Assembly: GCA_020091685.1 (NCBI GenBank)
Contig: CM034597.1
Location: 2,922,646 to 2,986,645 of the forward strand
DNA: 64,000 nucleotides
DNA from: Lutjanus erythropterus
Taxonomy: Eukaryota > Chordata > Actinopteri > Lutjaniformes > Lutjanidae
Reading direction: 5' to 3'
Shown piece after piece: positions 60,301-62,988 of this stretch (the first letter of the stretch is position 1; each line of letters begins with the position of its first letter). The notes beneath the pieces were generated by a model, which worked only from the letters and a program-made list of their open reading frames with translations, was not told where the DNA came from and did not search any database. Position numbers and translations under genes: made by a program.

Positions 60301-62988
60301 GAGGAGACAGAGACTGAGACTGTGAAAAGATAGAGATAATGTTACCCACTTATCCACACTGTAATAATATGACTTTTCTCATATTCCATCTCAGGGTATT
60401 TTAAGTCTTATGCCCAACAGTGTCAGCAGTAATTAGCTAAAATTTTCTCACTGGCACAAAACTCATCTCTCATTTTAGTTTGGGTCTTTCCAAAAGATGG
60501 TACTAATGAAACAAGGGGTCATGTTAAGACTGTTTTGCTTGTTTCACTCCAAACTCTTAAAATTAAATGAGCCTGATGTCAAATGATCATCAAAGTTAAA
60601 AATGTGGAGGATACAGACTCATCAAAACATATTTCACTAAGACTCCTAATTTAGGACTTTTTAGACAGAAGTGTCTCACTGCATTTACAAACTCCCAAAC
60701 TGTTCGTTAAGTATGTTTTTCAAAGTGTGATTTTACAGCTGTGGTTTTTTGAAGCTGTATGAAGAGGCGACCCAGGCGAGATCCAAAGGTTTCAGGCCAG
60801 AGGCAGCGAGGCAGACTGGGAGACAGACAGATCTACAGATATACCTCTCTGAAGTCCTGTTCAAAGTGGCGTAGCTGCAGGCACTGCTCCAGTTTCAGAT
60901 GGTGTTTACACCAGAACTGTTCAAAGGCATTCTCTGTCTCATCCAGCTGGGCTAGGAGCCTGAAACACACAACAGGAACTTCATTACACACATACTGGGA
61001 GTTCCTATAATGTAGACTGACATATACACTGATAATGTATGTGCAAAGCTTGGATATCTGTCACCTTTCCACAGTGGTTTGGTTCTCCATCTCGTCTGGG
61101 TTGAGTTTGTGGTTCTCTGACTTGGCTGCCTGCTCCTTGATACAACCCAACAAGGTGGTGCCCTGCTTCAAAGCTAGCTTCAGTTCATCCTGGTTCAGAG
61201 ACACAAGCATTGGAAATTATATTAATACCATCTGTACAACAGCAGCCAGTGTGTGTGAGGTCTCATTCACAACATGCACTCTTTATCTGGCATCTTATCT
61301 GTTTACTGGCTCTTTGCCTTCATATCTGTAATTAAGACTTGTAAGGAAAGGAAGTGATGCAGGATATGACAGGACAGTATATAAGGACTTGGCTTGGGAA
61401 CCGAAGGGTTGCCAGTTCAACTCCTGCATGGATCAAAAGTGCAGTGTGGACTGACCTGGGCACTGATGAGGTGCCTTTAAGCAAGGCACCAAACCCCTAA
61501 CATCAATTAAATGTTTTCTTTTGTTGTTGACTTGGCACCCATAGCTAGCTTATGGAGACTCCAGATGACTAGCCACTGTCAAAATGAAGAGGAGTTTAAG
61601 GCACTGAGCAACAGACATAGGATACGACACACATTTTAGTTGATAAGCTATTAAAAATTTTTTTGAATTTGGTACACAGGCTACATATTTTTACAGTTAG
61701 CAAATGTAAGAATCACTTTACATTGTAAGAAAAAGTGAAAGAGTTAAGTTTATCTAAAGAGAAAAAAAACAAAAAAAATAGTAGCTGCCATACATTGCCT
61801 TGAAACTTTAAGTTTTCTCAACTTTTTCACAAGCCTTCAACAATAATAAATAAAAATTAAAATGTTGAATAAATAACTATTAGTAACAGGGAGCCACTGG
61901 AGAGGGGCTAAAGAGCTGCATGCATCTCCAGAGCCACAGGTTGTTGTTGTCTGTGTAGCAACCCACCTGGCATGTCTGGTTAGCCAAATATGTTCTATGT
62001 ACAAAATTAAAGTCAATCATTCTGCTCTTCACCACGGGTACAGGTTTTCCAGACATGATCTCTGTCTTCAGTTTTCACGGATCTACGGATCTACCATCAC
62101 CTACCATATAACTTAACAAGCTACTGGGACTTGAACAAGAGAAACTTGCCAGTTTGGTGGTAACAGGCCTTTTTGGAACGGAGTATACTAACTATGTTTT
62201 GTACGTACACTCAATGCTAAACACACTTAAACACAAGGACAAGGCTCATGAAGAACACAAGAAAACTCGCCGCTTTGAGTCTATATGAACAAAGATTAGG
62301 AAGGTAATCATTTCCAAGTCGAGACACTAGTACGAGAGCTAGCATGGCTTTACAGCTCATCGTGCATGTTGTAGTGGCCCCTGTAGAGTCTTCCAAAGCC
62401 ACGCTGCTGTACTAGCTGGGCTCTGCTTTTTTCCTTTTCAGAAGAAAGGCTCGTCTGCAGCATTTTGACAGGCAGCTTGAGATAGCAGGAAAATTTGTGG
62501 TCCATATCCTTGTGTTATACAAATTTTCTCCACTGATCAAAAGCAAATCATCCCTTACATTAGGAGCTTCGGGGAAATAGAGAATGATGCATACATACAC
62601 TTTCTGGTGTGAGCAGGCACTTATGTAGCTCTCAATCTTCCTCAAGCAGGTTGACAATTTTTTTAATTTGACTCTGAAACTTTTCACCATGTAACACCAA
62701 ATTCATACACCTGGATCTGTAAACCAGAGCTCCACAGTAACAAATCTGTTTCAGCCCAACAAGTATGAACATCTTTGTTGTCATGCATGCACTTCCAGTT
62801 CATTTTGGTATGTTGGTGTGTTGCACATACAAACTCACCTTGAGGTTGTTGTGTTTGTCGGTGTGTGCTGTGAGCAGGTCTTTGGTGCACTGGACGTCAT
62901 TGGGCAGCTCTGTTTCTGCCAGGTCTGTCCCAAACTTCTGTAACATCTGGGCTGTGGTTTTCACTGTCATGGCAAAGTTCTCGATGGC
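2051..62988 (-). CDS. mcf2l2: Dbl-family RhoGEF, MCF2L2-like (partial; 17 exons)
   Basis: This gene encodes a guanine-nucleotide exchange factor that activates Rho-family GTPases at membranes. Seventeen minus-strand exons with GT-AG borders and matching phases join into 686 residues without a stop. Residues 1-300 are the pre-spectrin and spectrin-like helical region. Residues about 300-425 are a basic, proline- and serine-rich linker. Residues about 426-612 are the DH domain, with a start like [14 protein letters not shown] and the conserved helix [15 protein letters not shown]. From about 613 the PH domain begins ([13 protein letters not shown], then [19 protein letters not shown]). The SEC14-like N-terminus expected of this family would lie beyond 63 kb, and the PH end and C-terminus lie below position 1. 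Order and content match my memory of human MCF2L. The antisense b3gnt5 in its intron points to MCF2L2, so MCF2L or MCF2 is less likely. RhoGEF is near certain; the paralogue is probable. Confidence 0.85.
2192..2729. other. Intron with a common fish repeat fragment
   Basis: This 538-bp mcf2l2 intron has no coding signal. Positions about 2378-2440 carry, in reverse orientation, the widespread teleost end sequence resembling AAAGGGATAGTTCACCCAAA, followed by the usual ATTTACTCACCCTC-like portion. Confidence 0.55.
2730..2810 (-). CDS. mcf2l2: mcf2l2 exon e16 (DH-PH junction)
   Basis: This 81-nt, phase-0 exon encodes [20 protein letters not shown], then HKKGHSK. It carries the first PH beta strands (LLMQGSF.VWTDHK.GH), which are highly conserved in MCF2L proteins. 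Confidence 0.95.
2811..7413. other. Intron of mcf2l2
   Basis: This 4.6-kb intron carries the composite DNA element at 3972-4767. I recognise nothing in 2811-3971 or 4768-7413 beyond low-complexity A/T stretches. Confidence 0.6.
3972..4767. mobile_element. Composite DNA element, GTTGGG-end family with nested hAT-like block
   Basis: The outer ends CAAGGTTGGG and CAGGCTTGGG (opposite strand) form short inverted repeats. The outer sequence resembles the common teleost element that begins GTTGGGGAGTAAC. Its middle (about 4090-4435) is a hAT-like block ending CAGCTCT. The junction with GTGTTTTATGT..GTTGT recurs in the 37.4-38.06 kb copy, so the nest was already inside the family before it spread. 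Confidence 0.5.
7414..7536 (-). CDS. mcf2l2: mcf2l2 exon e15 (end of DH domain)
   Basis: This 123-nt, phase-0 exon encodes 41 residues, including [20 protein letters not shown] and [10 protein letters not shown]. It is the long C-terminal DH helix that leads into the PH domain. The family has VNDSMH.IAITG in the same place. Confidence 0.94.
7537..11269. other. Intron of mcf2l2
   Basis: This 3.7-kb intron has no gene. It holds one dispersed repeat with a GT tail (10236-10440). Open frames around 9050-9690 are short, overlap in several frames and show no domain. Confidence 0.6.
10236..10440. repeat. TGTGGGGNCC-type dispersed repeat with GT microsatellite
   Basis: A TTGTGGGGCCC block and GGTCCCCACAA flank a GGGTTAG-like stretch, followed by about fifteen GT units (10387-10416). 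This combination recurs widely in teleost genomes, from memory. Confidence 0.45.
11270..11362 (-). CDS. mcf2l2: mcf2l2 exon e14 (DH conserved region 3)
   Basis: This 93-nt, phase-0 exon encodes [15 protein letters not shown], then [16 protein letters not shown]. The last stretch is conserved region 3, the diagnostic helix of RhoGEF DH domains and part of the GTPase contact surface. All key residues of the pattern are intact, so exchange activity is expected. Confidence 0.96.
11363..12879. other. Intron largely filled by a repeat with a nested element
   Basis: Positions 11441-12575 are a copy of the interspersed repeat also found in the b3gnt5 3' region, split by the element at 11625-12335. 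The GT run at 12853-12877 lies next to the e13 donor. Confidence 0.6.
11625..12335. mobile_element. Miniature Tc1/mariner-like element at a TA site
   Basis: The ends CACTCTAAAAACA and CTCTAAAAACAC (opposite strand) are inverted repeats, each flanked by TA. The related repeat at 42785-43200 has the uninterrupted site (CCTAGCCTATAGTTATAC then CTTTGTTGGCC). The two together show a 711-bp insertion at TA. There is no transposase frame. TA target use fits Tc1/mariner-type nonautonomous elements. Confidence 0.7.
12880..12972 (-). CDS. mcf2l2: mcf2l2 exon e13 (DH domain)
   Basis: This 93-nt, phase-0 exon encodes 31 residues, including [19 protein letters not shown], the Y..YC.N.P.S family pattern. 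The donor is followed at once by a (GT)n microsatellite complement on the plus strand (12853-12877), so the repeat sits against the 5' splice site. Confidence 0.94.
12973..16212. other. Intron of mcf2l2
   Basis: This 3.2-kb intron has a dispersed repeat fragment at about 13155-13300 (AAAAGTTTGGTCATGC, then GTGTGCAAAGCTGTCATCAA). That fragment resembles a common fish DNA-element derivative. A degenerate minisatellite lies at 15670-16008. I recognise nothing in 13300-15670. Confidence 0.55.
15670..16008. repeat. Degenerate minisatellite, TCAAGTTAGTTCCTGG unit
   Basis: TCAAGTTAGTTCCTGGTCAT, often followed by TGC(C/T)GGCCTC, recurs about ten times with units of roughly 20-50 bp and increasing divergence to the right. 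It sits 200 bp from exon e12. Confidence 0.85.
16213..16282 (-). CDS. mcf2l2: mcf2l2 exon e12 (DH domain)
   Basis: This 70-nt exon completes the arginine after EFHN and encodes [20 protein letters not shown], then LKR. It matches the FL.ELENC...PELVG.CFL pattern of MCF2L. It ends in phase 0 at AGG|GTGAG. Confidence 0.92.
16283..18590. other. Intron with LINE-like 3' fragment
   Basis: This 2.3-kb intron has repeat-derived sequence in its first 750 bp. I recognise nothing in 17040-18590. Confidence 0.5.
16296..17035 (-). mobile_element. Probable LINE 3'-end fragment
   Basis: On the minus strand this ends in repeated (A)TTTGAA units after a TAATAAAGCCACTTTGAA-like stretch (16300-16330). It is preceded by sequence resembling the 3' untranslated part of teleost L2-type LINEs (around 16680-16960). 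No reverse-transcriptase frame is present. It also contains a G run at 16516-16533 and a T run near 16655-16672. Confidence 0.4.
18591..18706 (-). CDS. mcf2l2: mcf2l2 exon e11 (DH domain)
   Basis: This 116-nt exon enters in phase 0 and leaves two bases. It encodes [20 protein letters not shown], then [18 protein letters not shown]. The VLFGN..EIY.FH motif is the DH segment after the first helix. The acceptor is CTCAG after a GGAGGA-complement pyrimidine tract. Confidence 0.93.
18707..20660. other. Intron of mcf2l2
   Basis: This 1.95-kb intron has no coding signal. A small inverted repeat lies at 20308-20432: ACTTGTAGTACATCAAACAACTT pairs loosely with the complement of AAGTTGTTCAACATACAAGT. 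It may be a short miniature element. Confidence 0.5.
20661..20727 (-). CDS. mcf2l2: mcf2l2 exon e10 (start of DH domain)
   Basis: This 67-nt exon completes the split arginine and encodes [18 protein letters not shown] followed by SIME. It is conserved region 1 of the DH domain, where the ETER.YV.EL pattern contacts the switch regions of the Rho GTPase. It is the first exon after the giant intron. Confidence 0.93.
20728..24512. other. Start of the giant mcf2l2 intron, no recognised feature
   Basis: I see no exon, clear repeat boundary or RNA gene in this 3.8-kb stretch. Open frames of up to 159 codons (23304-23783, minus) have no domain and no splice context. Confidence 0.5.
24513..26481 (-). 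mobile_element. Tc1/mariner transposon copy, decayed, with nested insertion
   Basis: Inverted ends CACTGCCTGGCCAAAAAAAA sit inside TA dinucleotides at 24511-24512 and 26482-26483. Minus-strand frames carry transposase pieces. At 25953-26411 there is an N-terminal helix-turn-helix region ([18 protein letters not shown], then SSRKKCGRK). At 24624-24929 there is a C-terminal catalytic part ([33 protein letters not shown]). Without the nested element (25193-25948) it is about 1.2 kb, a usual Tc1 size. The transposase frame is broken in several places, so the copy is inactive. Confidence 0.9.
25193..25948. mobile_element. TTAA-bounded miniature element nested in the Tc1 copy
   Basis: The ends TTAAAGGAGAAGTGTGTGAT and, on the opposite strand, TTAAAGGACCAGTGTGTAAT bound 756 bp, with TTAA at each edge. 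TTAA target use is known for piggyBac and Kolobok elements. The left part (AGTGGCATCTAGCG..) matches a very common teleost family. It is younger than the Tc1 copy it interrupts. Confidence 0.75.
26484..28576. other. Intron sequence with GT/G run and minisatellite
   Basis: It contains a GT run (26865-26888) abutting a G run (to about 26901), the GGTGCCTAAACC repeat cluster (27344-28030), and two copies of a CTCTCTGGGGTTAGGA..GGT block near 27043 and 27772. No gene is seen. Confidence 0.55.
27344..28030. repeat. Degenerate tandem repeat, TTTTGGTGCCTAAACCTAAC unit, cluster 1
   Basis: Units of about 27-35 bp with the core GGTGCCTAAAC(C)TAACCAAG recur across 27344-27720 and again at 27950-28030. 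The same unit forms cluster 2 at 29690-30212. Confidence 0.8.
28577..28984 (+). promoter_or_regulatory. Candidate distal first exon with TATA box
   Basis: A TATAAAT box at 28577-28583 is followed by a purine-rich stretch. About 400 nt later comes a strong donor, CAGACTG|GTAAGT, with the exon end at 28984. An ATTGG (CCAAT complement) motif lies near 28848. There is no convincing coding frame, so a 5' noncoding exon is the best reading. It could serve b3gnt5 13 kb downstream on the same strand. A long GT microsatellite follows the donor. Confidence 0.35.
28985..29690. other. GT microsatellite and unassigned intron sequence
   Basis: A (GT)n run of about 23 units spans 29003-29048 just after the strong plus-strand donor at 28985. 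I recognise nothing in the rest. Confidence 0.6.
29690..30212. repeat. Degenerate tandem repeat, GGTGCCTAAACCTAACCAAG unit, cluster 2
   Basis: About fifteen diverged units of 27-35 bp with the core TTTTGGTGCCTAAACCTAAC. It is the same family as 27344-28030, about 1.7 kb away. Confidence 0.85.
30947..31489. mobile_element. hAT-like miniature element with 8-bp target duplication
   Basis: The ends CAGGGGTGGA and CAGTGGTGGA (opposite strand) are flanked by identical CTGACAGG at 30939-30946 and 31490-31497. The inside (ACAAATACTCAAATTACTGT, GGGTACTTGTACTTGCATGA) matches a common teleost element family. At 543 bp with no frame, it is nonautonomous. Confidence 0.75.
31490..32574. other. Unassigned intron sequence
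   Basis: I recognise nothing here. A short open frame at 32208-32456 (minus) has no domain. Confidence 0.45.
32575..32880. repeat. AT-rich minisatellite, TACTAAGTCATTATTTTGAGA unit
   Basis: About ten diverged units of around 30 bp, with the core ACTAA.TCATTATTTTGAAA, form a compact array. Confidence 0.85.
32881..33739. other. Unassigned intron sequence with GT run
   Basis: A GT microsatellite lies at 33303-33327 and an AAAGTA-rich patch at 32995-33045. No gene is seen. Confidence 0.5.
33740..34062. repeat. Minisatellite with higher-order A-B-C organisation
   Basis: Roughly 40-bp units sharing ACATTTTGTTAACTTTTTAG come in three variants: A (TTTGCAAACAATGTAAC), B (TAGCAAACGATGTAATGGTTT) and C (TGGAAAAAACATTTTG). 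They appear in the order A-B-C-A-A-B-C plus a partial unit. The recurring order means blocks, not just single units, were duplicated. Confidence 0.75.
34063..37396. other. Unassigned intron sequence with repeat fragments
   Basis: It includes a truncated copy of the composite element (34955-35180) and a pair of similar blocks at 36000-36090 and 36210-36305, each with CTTCTTTAGATAAACTT or a close variant. A related stretch occurs in reverse at about 61690-61850. No gene is recognised. Confidence 0.45.
34955..35180. repeat. Truncated copy of the composite DNA element
   Basis: It shares TTCAGTTTACTGTCAGACAA, GTAACTGTAATGGAA, TTTTTTGTATCCAGATTACA and ATTACTCCCCAAGACTG with the copies at 3972 and 37397. 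An internal part is missing. Confidence 0.55.
37397..38066. repeat. Second copy of the composite DNA element
   Basis: It shares the outer arms (GTTACTTTAAAAATGTATT; ATTTGTATCCAGATTACAT) and the nested hAT-like block (37558-37860, starting AGGGCTGCAAGTAATGATTA and ending AAGCTCT) with the copy at 3972-4767. Both use the same right-hand junction. Confidence 0.6.
38160..38680 (+). promoter_or_regulatory. b3gnt5: CpG-rich promoter candidate of b3gnt5
   Basis: CpG is locally frequent (CGCGCGCGC near 38184, GCGCGCGTACGCGGTGACG near 38264, CGCGCCGG near 38464, GCGCGCGTCG near 38653) in an otherwise CpG-poor intron. It lies about 2.5 kb upstream of the leader acceptor. Plus-strand donors include ATCG|GTGAGT at 38426/38427 and CAACAG|GTGGGG at 38529/38530. 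A TATA-like ATATAAAA is at 38413. A first noncoding exon here is plausible, but its boundaries are not settled. Confidence 0.5.
38681..40256. other. b3gnt5 first-intron candidate sequence
   Basis: A dispersed repeat fragment at about 38957-39040 (GCAGGGGTCTTCAACAGG) is followed by a related stretch to 39300. A partial TTAAAGGGCCAGTGTGCAAA end at 39835 belongs to the same TTAA family as 25193-25948. No coding exon is seen. Confidence 0.45.
40257..40965. mobile_element. Inverted-repeat miniature element beside b3gnt5
   Basis: Left ACTGCTGTGGACAGGGTCAG (40350-40369) is mirrored on the opposite strand at 40835-40854, and GAGGTACTCATCCATAGT (40292) is mirrored by GAAGTACTCATCCAAAGT (40934-40951). 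The arms enclose about 700 bp with no coding capacity. Its right edge is only some 30-50 bp from the leader acceptor. Confidence 0.6.
40998..41574 (+). other. b3gnt5: b3gnt5 5'-leader part of the coding exon
   Basis: A pyrimidine tract ending TTCTCAG at 40997 is a good acceptor for a leader exon continuous with the coding sequence. The leader holds several short upstream reading frames: an 8-codon one at 40998, a 10-codon one starting 5 bases later, a short one near 41115 and a 31-codon one at 41187. It also has a GAG/GGA trinucleotide tract at 41318-41344. Several upstream ATGs before the main start suggest translational damping. The acceptor is inferred from sequence only. Confidence 0.6.
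41575..42759 (+). CDS. b3gnt5: Lactosylceramide beta-1,3-N-acetylglucosaminyltransferase 5
   Basis: This type II Golgi membrane enzyme of GT family 31 adds GlcNAc in beta-1,3 linkage to lactosylceramide, starting lacto- and neolacto-series glycolipids. The intronless frame gives 394 residues (378 in human, from memory). It has a short basic tail, a membrane anchor at about 14-30 (ending [10 protein letters not shown]), the stem motif [25 protein letters not shown], the metal-binding DDD at 207-209 in [25 protein letters not shown] and [11 protein letters not shown] and NSS glycosylation sites are visible. These and the end NTYSCMAAF match B3GNT5 rather than other B3GNTs. The start is the first in-frame ATG, with A at -3; the open frame upstream begins only with TTG. 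It lies antisense inside an mcf2l2 intron. All motifs look intact. Confidence 0.96.
   Translation: MFMNFRRIRKCQCVQLLTTGLVLCMVMVCWEELDHHVVSHMRSYTYRYLINSYDFLNSSFAITSNHRHRKDGVDGGLAHYPYLINHPDKCGGGAAEGGDDVLLLLFVKSSPENSERRQAIRDTWGNESFVSSELGASVRVVFALGVHPDIGPRSSVQRALLKEDQAYGDLIQQDFLDTFHNLTAKLLLQFHWGHDFCPQAHFLMSADDDIFVHMPNLVKYLRQLLTSQSGAKNVWVGHVHRGAPPVRRKDSKYHVPSELYPWPAYPDYTAGAGYVVSADVAAKIYQATLMLNSSMYIDDVFMGICAKAMGVSPEEHVYFSGEAKAPYHPCIYDHMITSHGHATDVRSLWQAATDPKVYGQSRGFMGNLYCTMVRMMMLCLPYYQNTYSCMAAFT
42785..43205. repeat. Interspersed repeat copy in the b3gnt5 3' region (uninterrupted site)
   Basis: It is collinear with 11441-12575, starting TTTTCATGTG, then CCAGTGTTGATGGT, then CCTAGCCTATAG, TTTGTTGGCCA, and ending GCAGCACTGAGGAATTTATT. 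It lacks the 711-bp insertion present in the other copy. Confidence 0.7.
43330..43335 (+). terminator. b3gnt5: Candidate polyadenylation signal of b3gnt5
   Basis: This is a canonical AATAAA on the sense strand 571 nt after the stop codon. Cleavage would fall about 15-25 nt later. Later signals could also be used; only the motif supports this call. Confidence 0.45.
43353..45544. other. Intron sequence with several hAT-like fragments
   Basis: Pieces of the GCTGCAACAATTAATC-type family are visible at about 43945-44145, 44815-44970 and 45066-45247. They include the mirrored CCAAAGTCCAAGATGAG and AAAATGTCAGAAAATGG motifs also seen at 4080-4160. No gene is recognised. Confidence 0.5.
45066..45247. 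mobile_element. Short hAT-like miniature element
   Basis: The ends TGGGCTGCAACTATCG and (opposite strand) TAGAGCTGCAACAATTAATC are imperfect inverted repeats around an AT-rich core full of TTAATTGATTAAT motifs. I see no clear target duplication. Confidence 0.5.
45545..46823. mobile_element. 1.28-kb palindromic element bounded by TTAA
   Basis: The left arm (45545-about 46065) and right arm (about 46310-46823) are long inverted repeats with only scattered differences, plus a short insertion (CTCTGACCTACGGG-type) in the left arm. Weaker pairing continues into the CT-rich centre (46097-46165 against 46255-46290). Both ends read TTAAAGTGTAAC, suggesting a TTAA target. The mirrored open frames begin with TTG and have no domain. 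A long-inverted-repeat nonautonomous transposon is the simplest reading. Confidence 0.75.
46824..47639. other. Unassigned intron sequence
   Basis: A CT-rich microsatellite lies at 46992-47014. I recognise nothing else. Confidence 0.45.
47640..48070. repeat. Direct duplication, copy 1
   Basis: It shares ordered blocks with 49440-50030: ATCAGTGTTTTCACCT, TGACTTTCTGATTGG, TTATTGC, CACCATG..CGC, ATGCTTGGCTAAGGTGGAAA and CATAACATC. The orientation is the same. Confidence 0.65.
48071..49439. other. Sequence between the two duplicated blocks
   Basis: It contains an AT-rich patch (48490-48615) ending in repeated TATTC units. I recognise no coding or RNA gene. Confidence 0.45.
49440..50035. repeat. 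Direct duplication, copy 2
   Basis: It is collinear with 47640-48070 at moderate divergence, and longer owing to extra sequence between TTTGG (49690) and ATGCTTGGCTAAGG (49788). Confidence 0.65.
50485..50573 (-). CDS. mcf2l2: mcf2l2 exon e9 (last linker exon before DH)
   Basis: This 89-nt exon enters in phase 0 and leaves two bases. It reads [20 protein letters not shown], then TEESLSNRR. Its phase fits the DH-start exon about 29.8 kb away, forming the RRR-HIM junction. The intron that follows is the one holding b3gnt5. Confidence 0.82.
51990..52265. repeat. Common teleost interspersed repeat fragment
   Basis: CATGAGCAAGCAC, GTGACAGTGGCAAGGAAAAA, CAGAAACCTCAAGCAGAACC and GGCAGCCATCTGC appear in the order I remember for a very widespread fish repeat. 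Its full-length class is not clear to me. Confidence 0.55.
53045..53480. repeat. Direct duplication within one intron, copy 1
   Basis: It shares CATCTCCGGTGTCATTCTG, CACAACCTCCATTATAACAA, TCCACAATTCTGCTAAG and AATTAAGATACAAGTCTGA, in order, with 55358-55750. Confidence 0.75.
54518..55300. repeat. Minisatellite, about 60-bp unit, split by a 0.5-kb insert
   Basis: TTATGACAACTTGACATTAA followed by CCAAGACAACATA recurs three times at 54518-54660 and about twice at 55184-55285. The intervening 54663-55165 is unrelated and flanked by AGCCTGT at 54656-54662 and 55166-55172. Confidence 0.75.
55358..55750. repeat. Direct duplication within one intron, copy 2
   Basis: It is collinear with 53045-53480: CATCTCCAGTGTCATTCTG, CACAACCTCCACTATAACAA, TCCACAATTATGCTAAG, AATTAAGATACAAGTCTGA. 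The offset is about 2.3 kb. It lies just upstream (plus sense) of exon e8. Confidence 0.75.
55924..56027 (-). CDS. mcf2l2: mcf2l2 exon e8 (basic linker before DH)
   Basis: This 104-nt exon takes two bases to complete a proline codon and ends in phase 0. It encodes a serine- and lysine-rich linker ([20 protein letters not shown], then [10 protein letters not shown]), probably disordered. The clean splice sites and matching phases carry the call rather than strong family similarity. Confidence 0.82.
56147..56333 (-). CDS. mcf2l2: mcf2l2 exon e7 (basic/proline linker)
   Basis: This 187-nt exon enters in phase 0 and leaves one base. The last spectrin-like helix ([18 protein letters not shown]) runs into the linker [20 protein letters not shown]. 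The [13 protein letters not shown] core is conserved in MCF2L. The rest, [14 protein letters not shown], looks divergent and disordered. Confidence 0.92.
56414..56605 (-). CDS. mcf2l2: mcf2l2 exon e6 (end of spectrin-like region)
   Basis: This 192-nt, phase-0 exon encodes 64 residues and contains [20 protein letters not shown], almost identical to the MCF2L family signature here. It closes the spectrin-like helix bundle. Its preceding intron of about 3.2 kb carries several repeats. Confidence 0.93.
57085..57200 (+). mobile_element. tRNA-derived SINE fragment
   Basis: ATAAAGACTTGACCTGGGAA, GCAGAGGGTTG and the B-box-like GGTTCAAATCC align with the copy at 61372-61505. The pol III promoter-like head is present but the tail is not clear. 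Confidence 0.55.
57638..57744. repeat. Perfect 31-bp inverted repeat with 45-nt spacer
   Basis: The left arm 57638-57668 (ACGGTTATCCTGGCAAGAAC and 11 more bases) is exactly the reverse complement of 57714-57744. A related GATTATCCTGGCAAAG follows at 58005. It would form a stable hairpin. Confidence 0.85.
58869..59371. mobile_element. hAT-like miniature element
   Basis: The left end CGGATGCGCGTGATTAGTCG and the right end (opposite strand) CAGGGATGTTCCTGGCGACT, with GATTAAA motifs next to each, resemble the GATTAGTCGACTA family of fish hAT elements. I could not confirm a target duplication. Confidence 0.5.
59838..60029 (-). CDS. mcf2l2: mcf2l2 exon e5 (spectrin-like repeat)
   Basis: This 192-nt, phase-0 exon encodes 64 residues. 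It includes [20 protein letters not shown], very close to the HYAVDSIHPKCEELQ block of human MCF2L, and ends with a basic [14 protein letters not shown] helix. The acceptor follows a long pyrimidine tract. Confidence 0.93.
60168..60287 (-). CDS. mcf2l2: mcf2l2 exon e4 (spectrin-like repeat)
   Basis: This 120-nt exon is in phase 0 at both ends and encodes 40 residues, including [20 protein letters not shown]. It continues the helical spectrin-like region. The first half ([16 protein letters not shown]) is less conserved than its neighbours, as expected for an inter-helix segment. Confidence 0.9.
60288..60844. other. Intron between exons e4 and e3
   Basis: This 557-bp intron has nothing recognisable besides splice signals. 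Confidence 0.6.
60845..60959 (-). CDS. mcf2l2: mcf2l2 exon e3 (spectrin-like repeat)
   Basis: This 115-nt exon completes the arginine codon of e2. It reads [19 protein letters not shown], then [18 protein letters not shown]. The tryptophan within a charged helix and the [16 protein letters not shown] block are typical of the spectrin-like region in MCF2L proteins. It ends in phase 0 at GAG|GTATAT. Confidence 0.92.
61065..61189 (-). CDS. mcf2l2: mcf2l2 exon e2 (spectrin-like region start)
   Basis: This 125-nt exon enters in phase 0 and leaves two bases of a split arginine codon. It reads [20 protein letters not shown] and ends [12 protein letters not shown]. The family has a very similar [17 protein letters not shown] stretch here. 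The donor is AAG|GTGACA. Confidence 0.9.
61190..62838. other. Intron between exons e2 and e1
   Basis: This 1.65-kb intron contains a tRNA-derived SINE (61372-61505) and a stretch at about 61690-61850 that matches, in reverse, the repeat near 35890-36310. I recognise nothing in 61860-62838. Confidence 0.55.
61372..61505 (+). mobile_element. tRNA-derived SINE
   Basis: ATAAGGACTTGGCTTGGGAA, then GAAGGGTTGCCAGTTCAACT (B-box-like), then GGTGCCTTTAAGCAAGGCAC and CAAACCCCTAAC. It is the same family as 57085-57200. The AGCAAGGCACC block is a common 3' body of teleost SINEs. Confidence 0.65.
62839..62988 (-). CDS. mcf2l2: mcf2l2 exon e1 (pre-spectrin region)
   Basis: This 150-nt exon starts and ends in phase 0 and encodes 50 residues, starting [20 protein letters not shown] and ending [10 protein letters not shown]-like ([10 protein letters not shown]). 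It has a clean AG acceptor at 62989-62990 and a GTGAG donor. The stretch [15 protein letters not shown] closely resembles the MCF2L sequence just after the SEC14-like domain. It is the most upstream exon visible; the preceding exons lie beyond 64000. Confidence 0.9.

Noticed and set aside
2051-62988. Assignment to MCF2 or MCF2L
   Set aside because: Protein similarity alone cannot exclude them, but the antisense b3gnt5 in the intron matches MCF2L2; kept as the less likely alternative.
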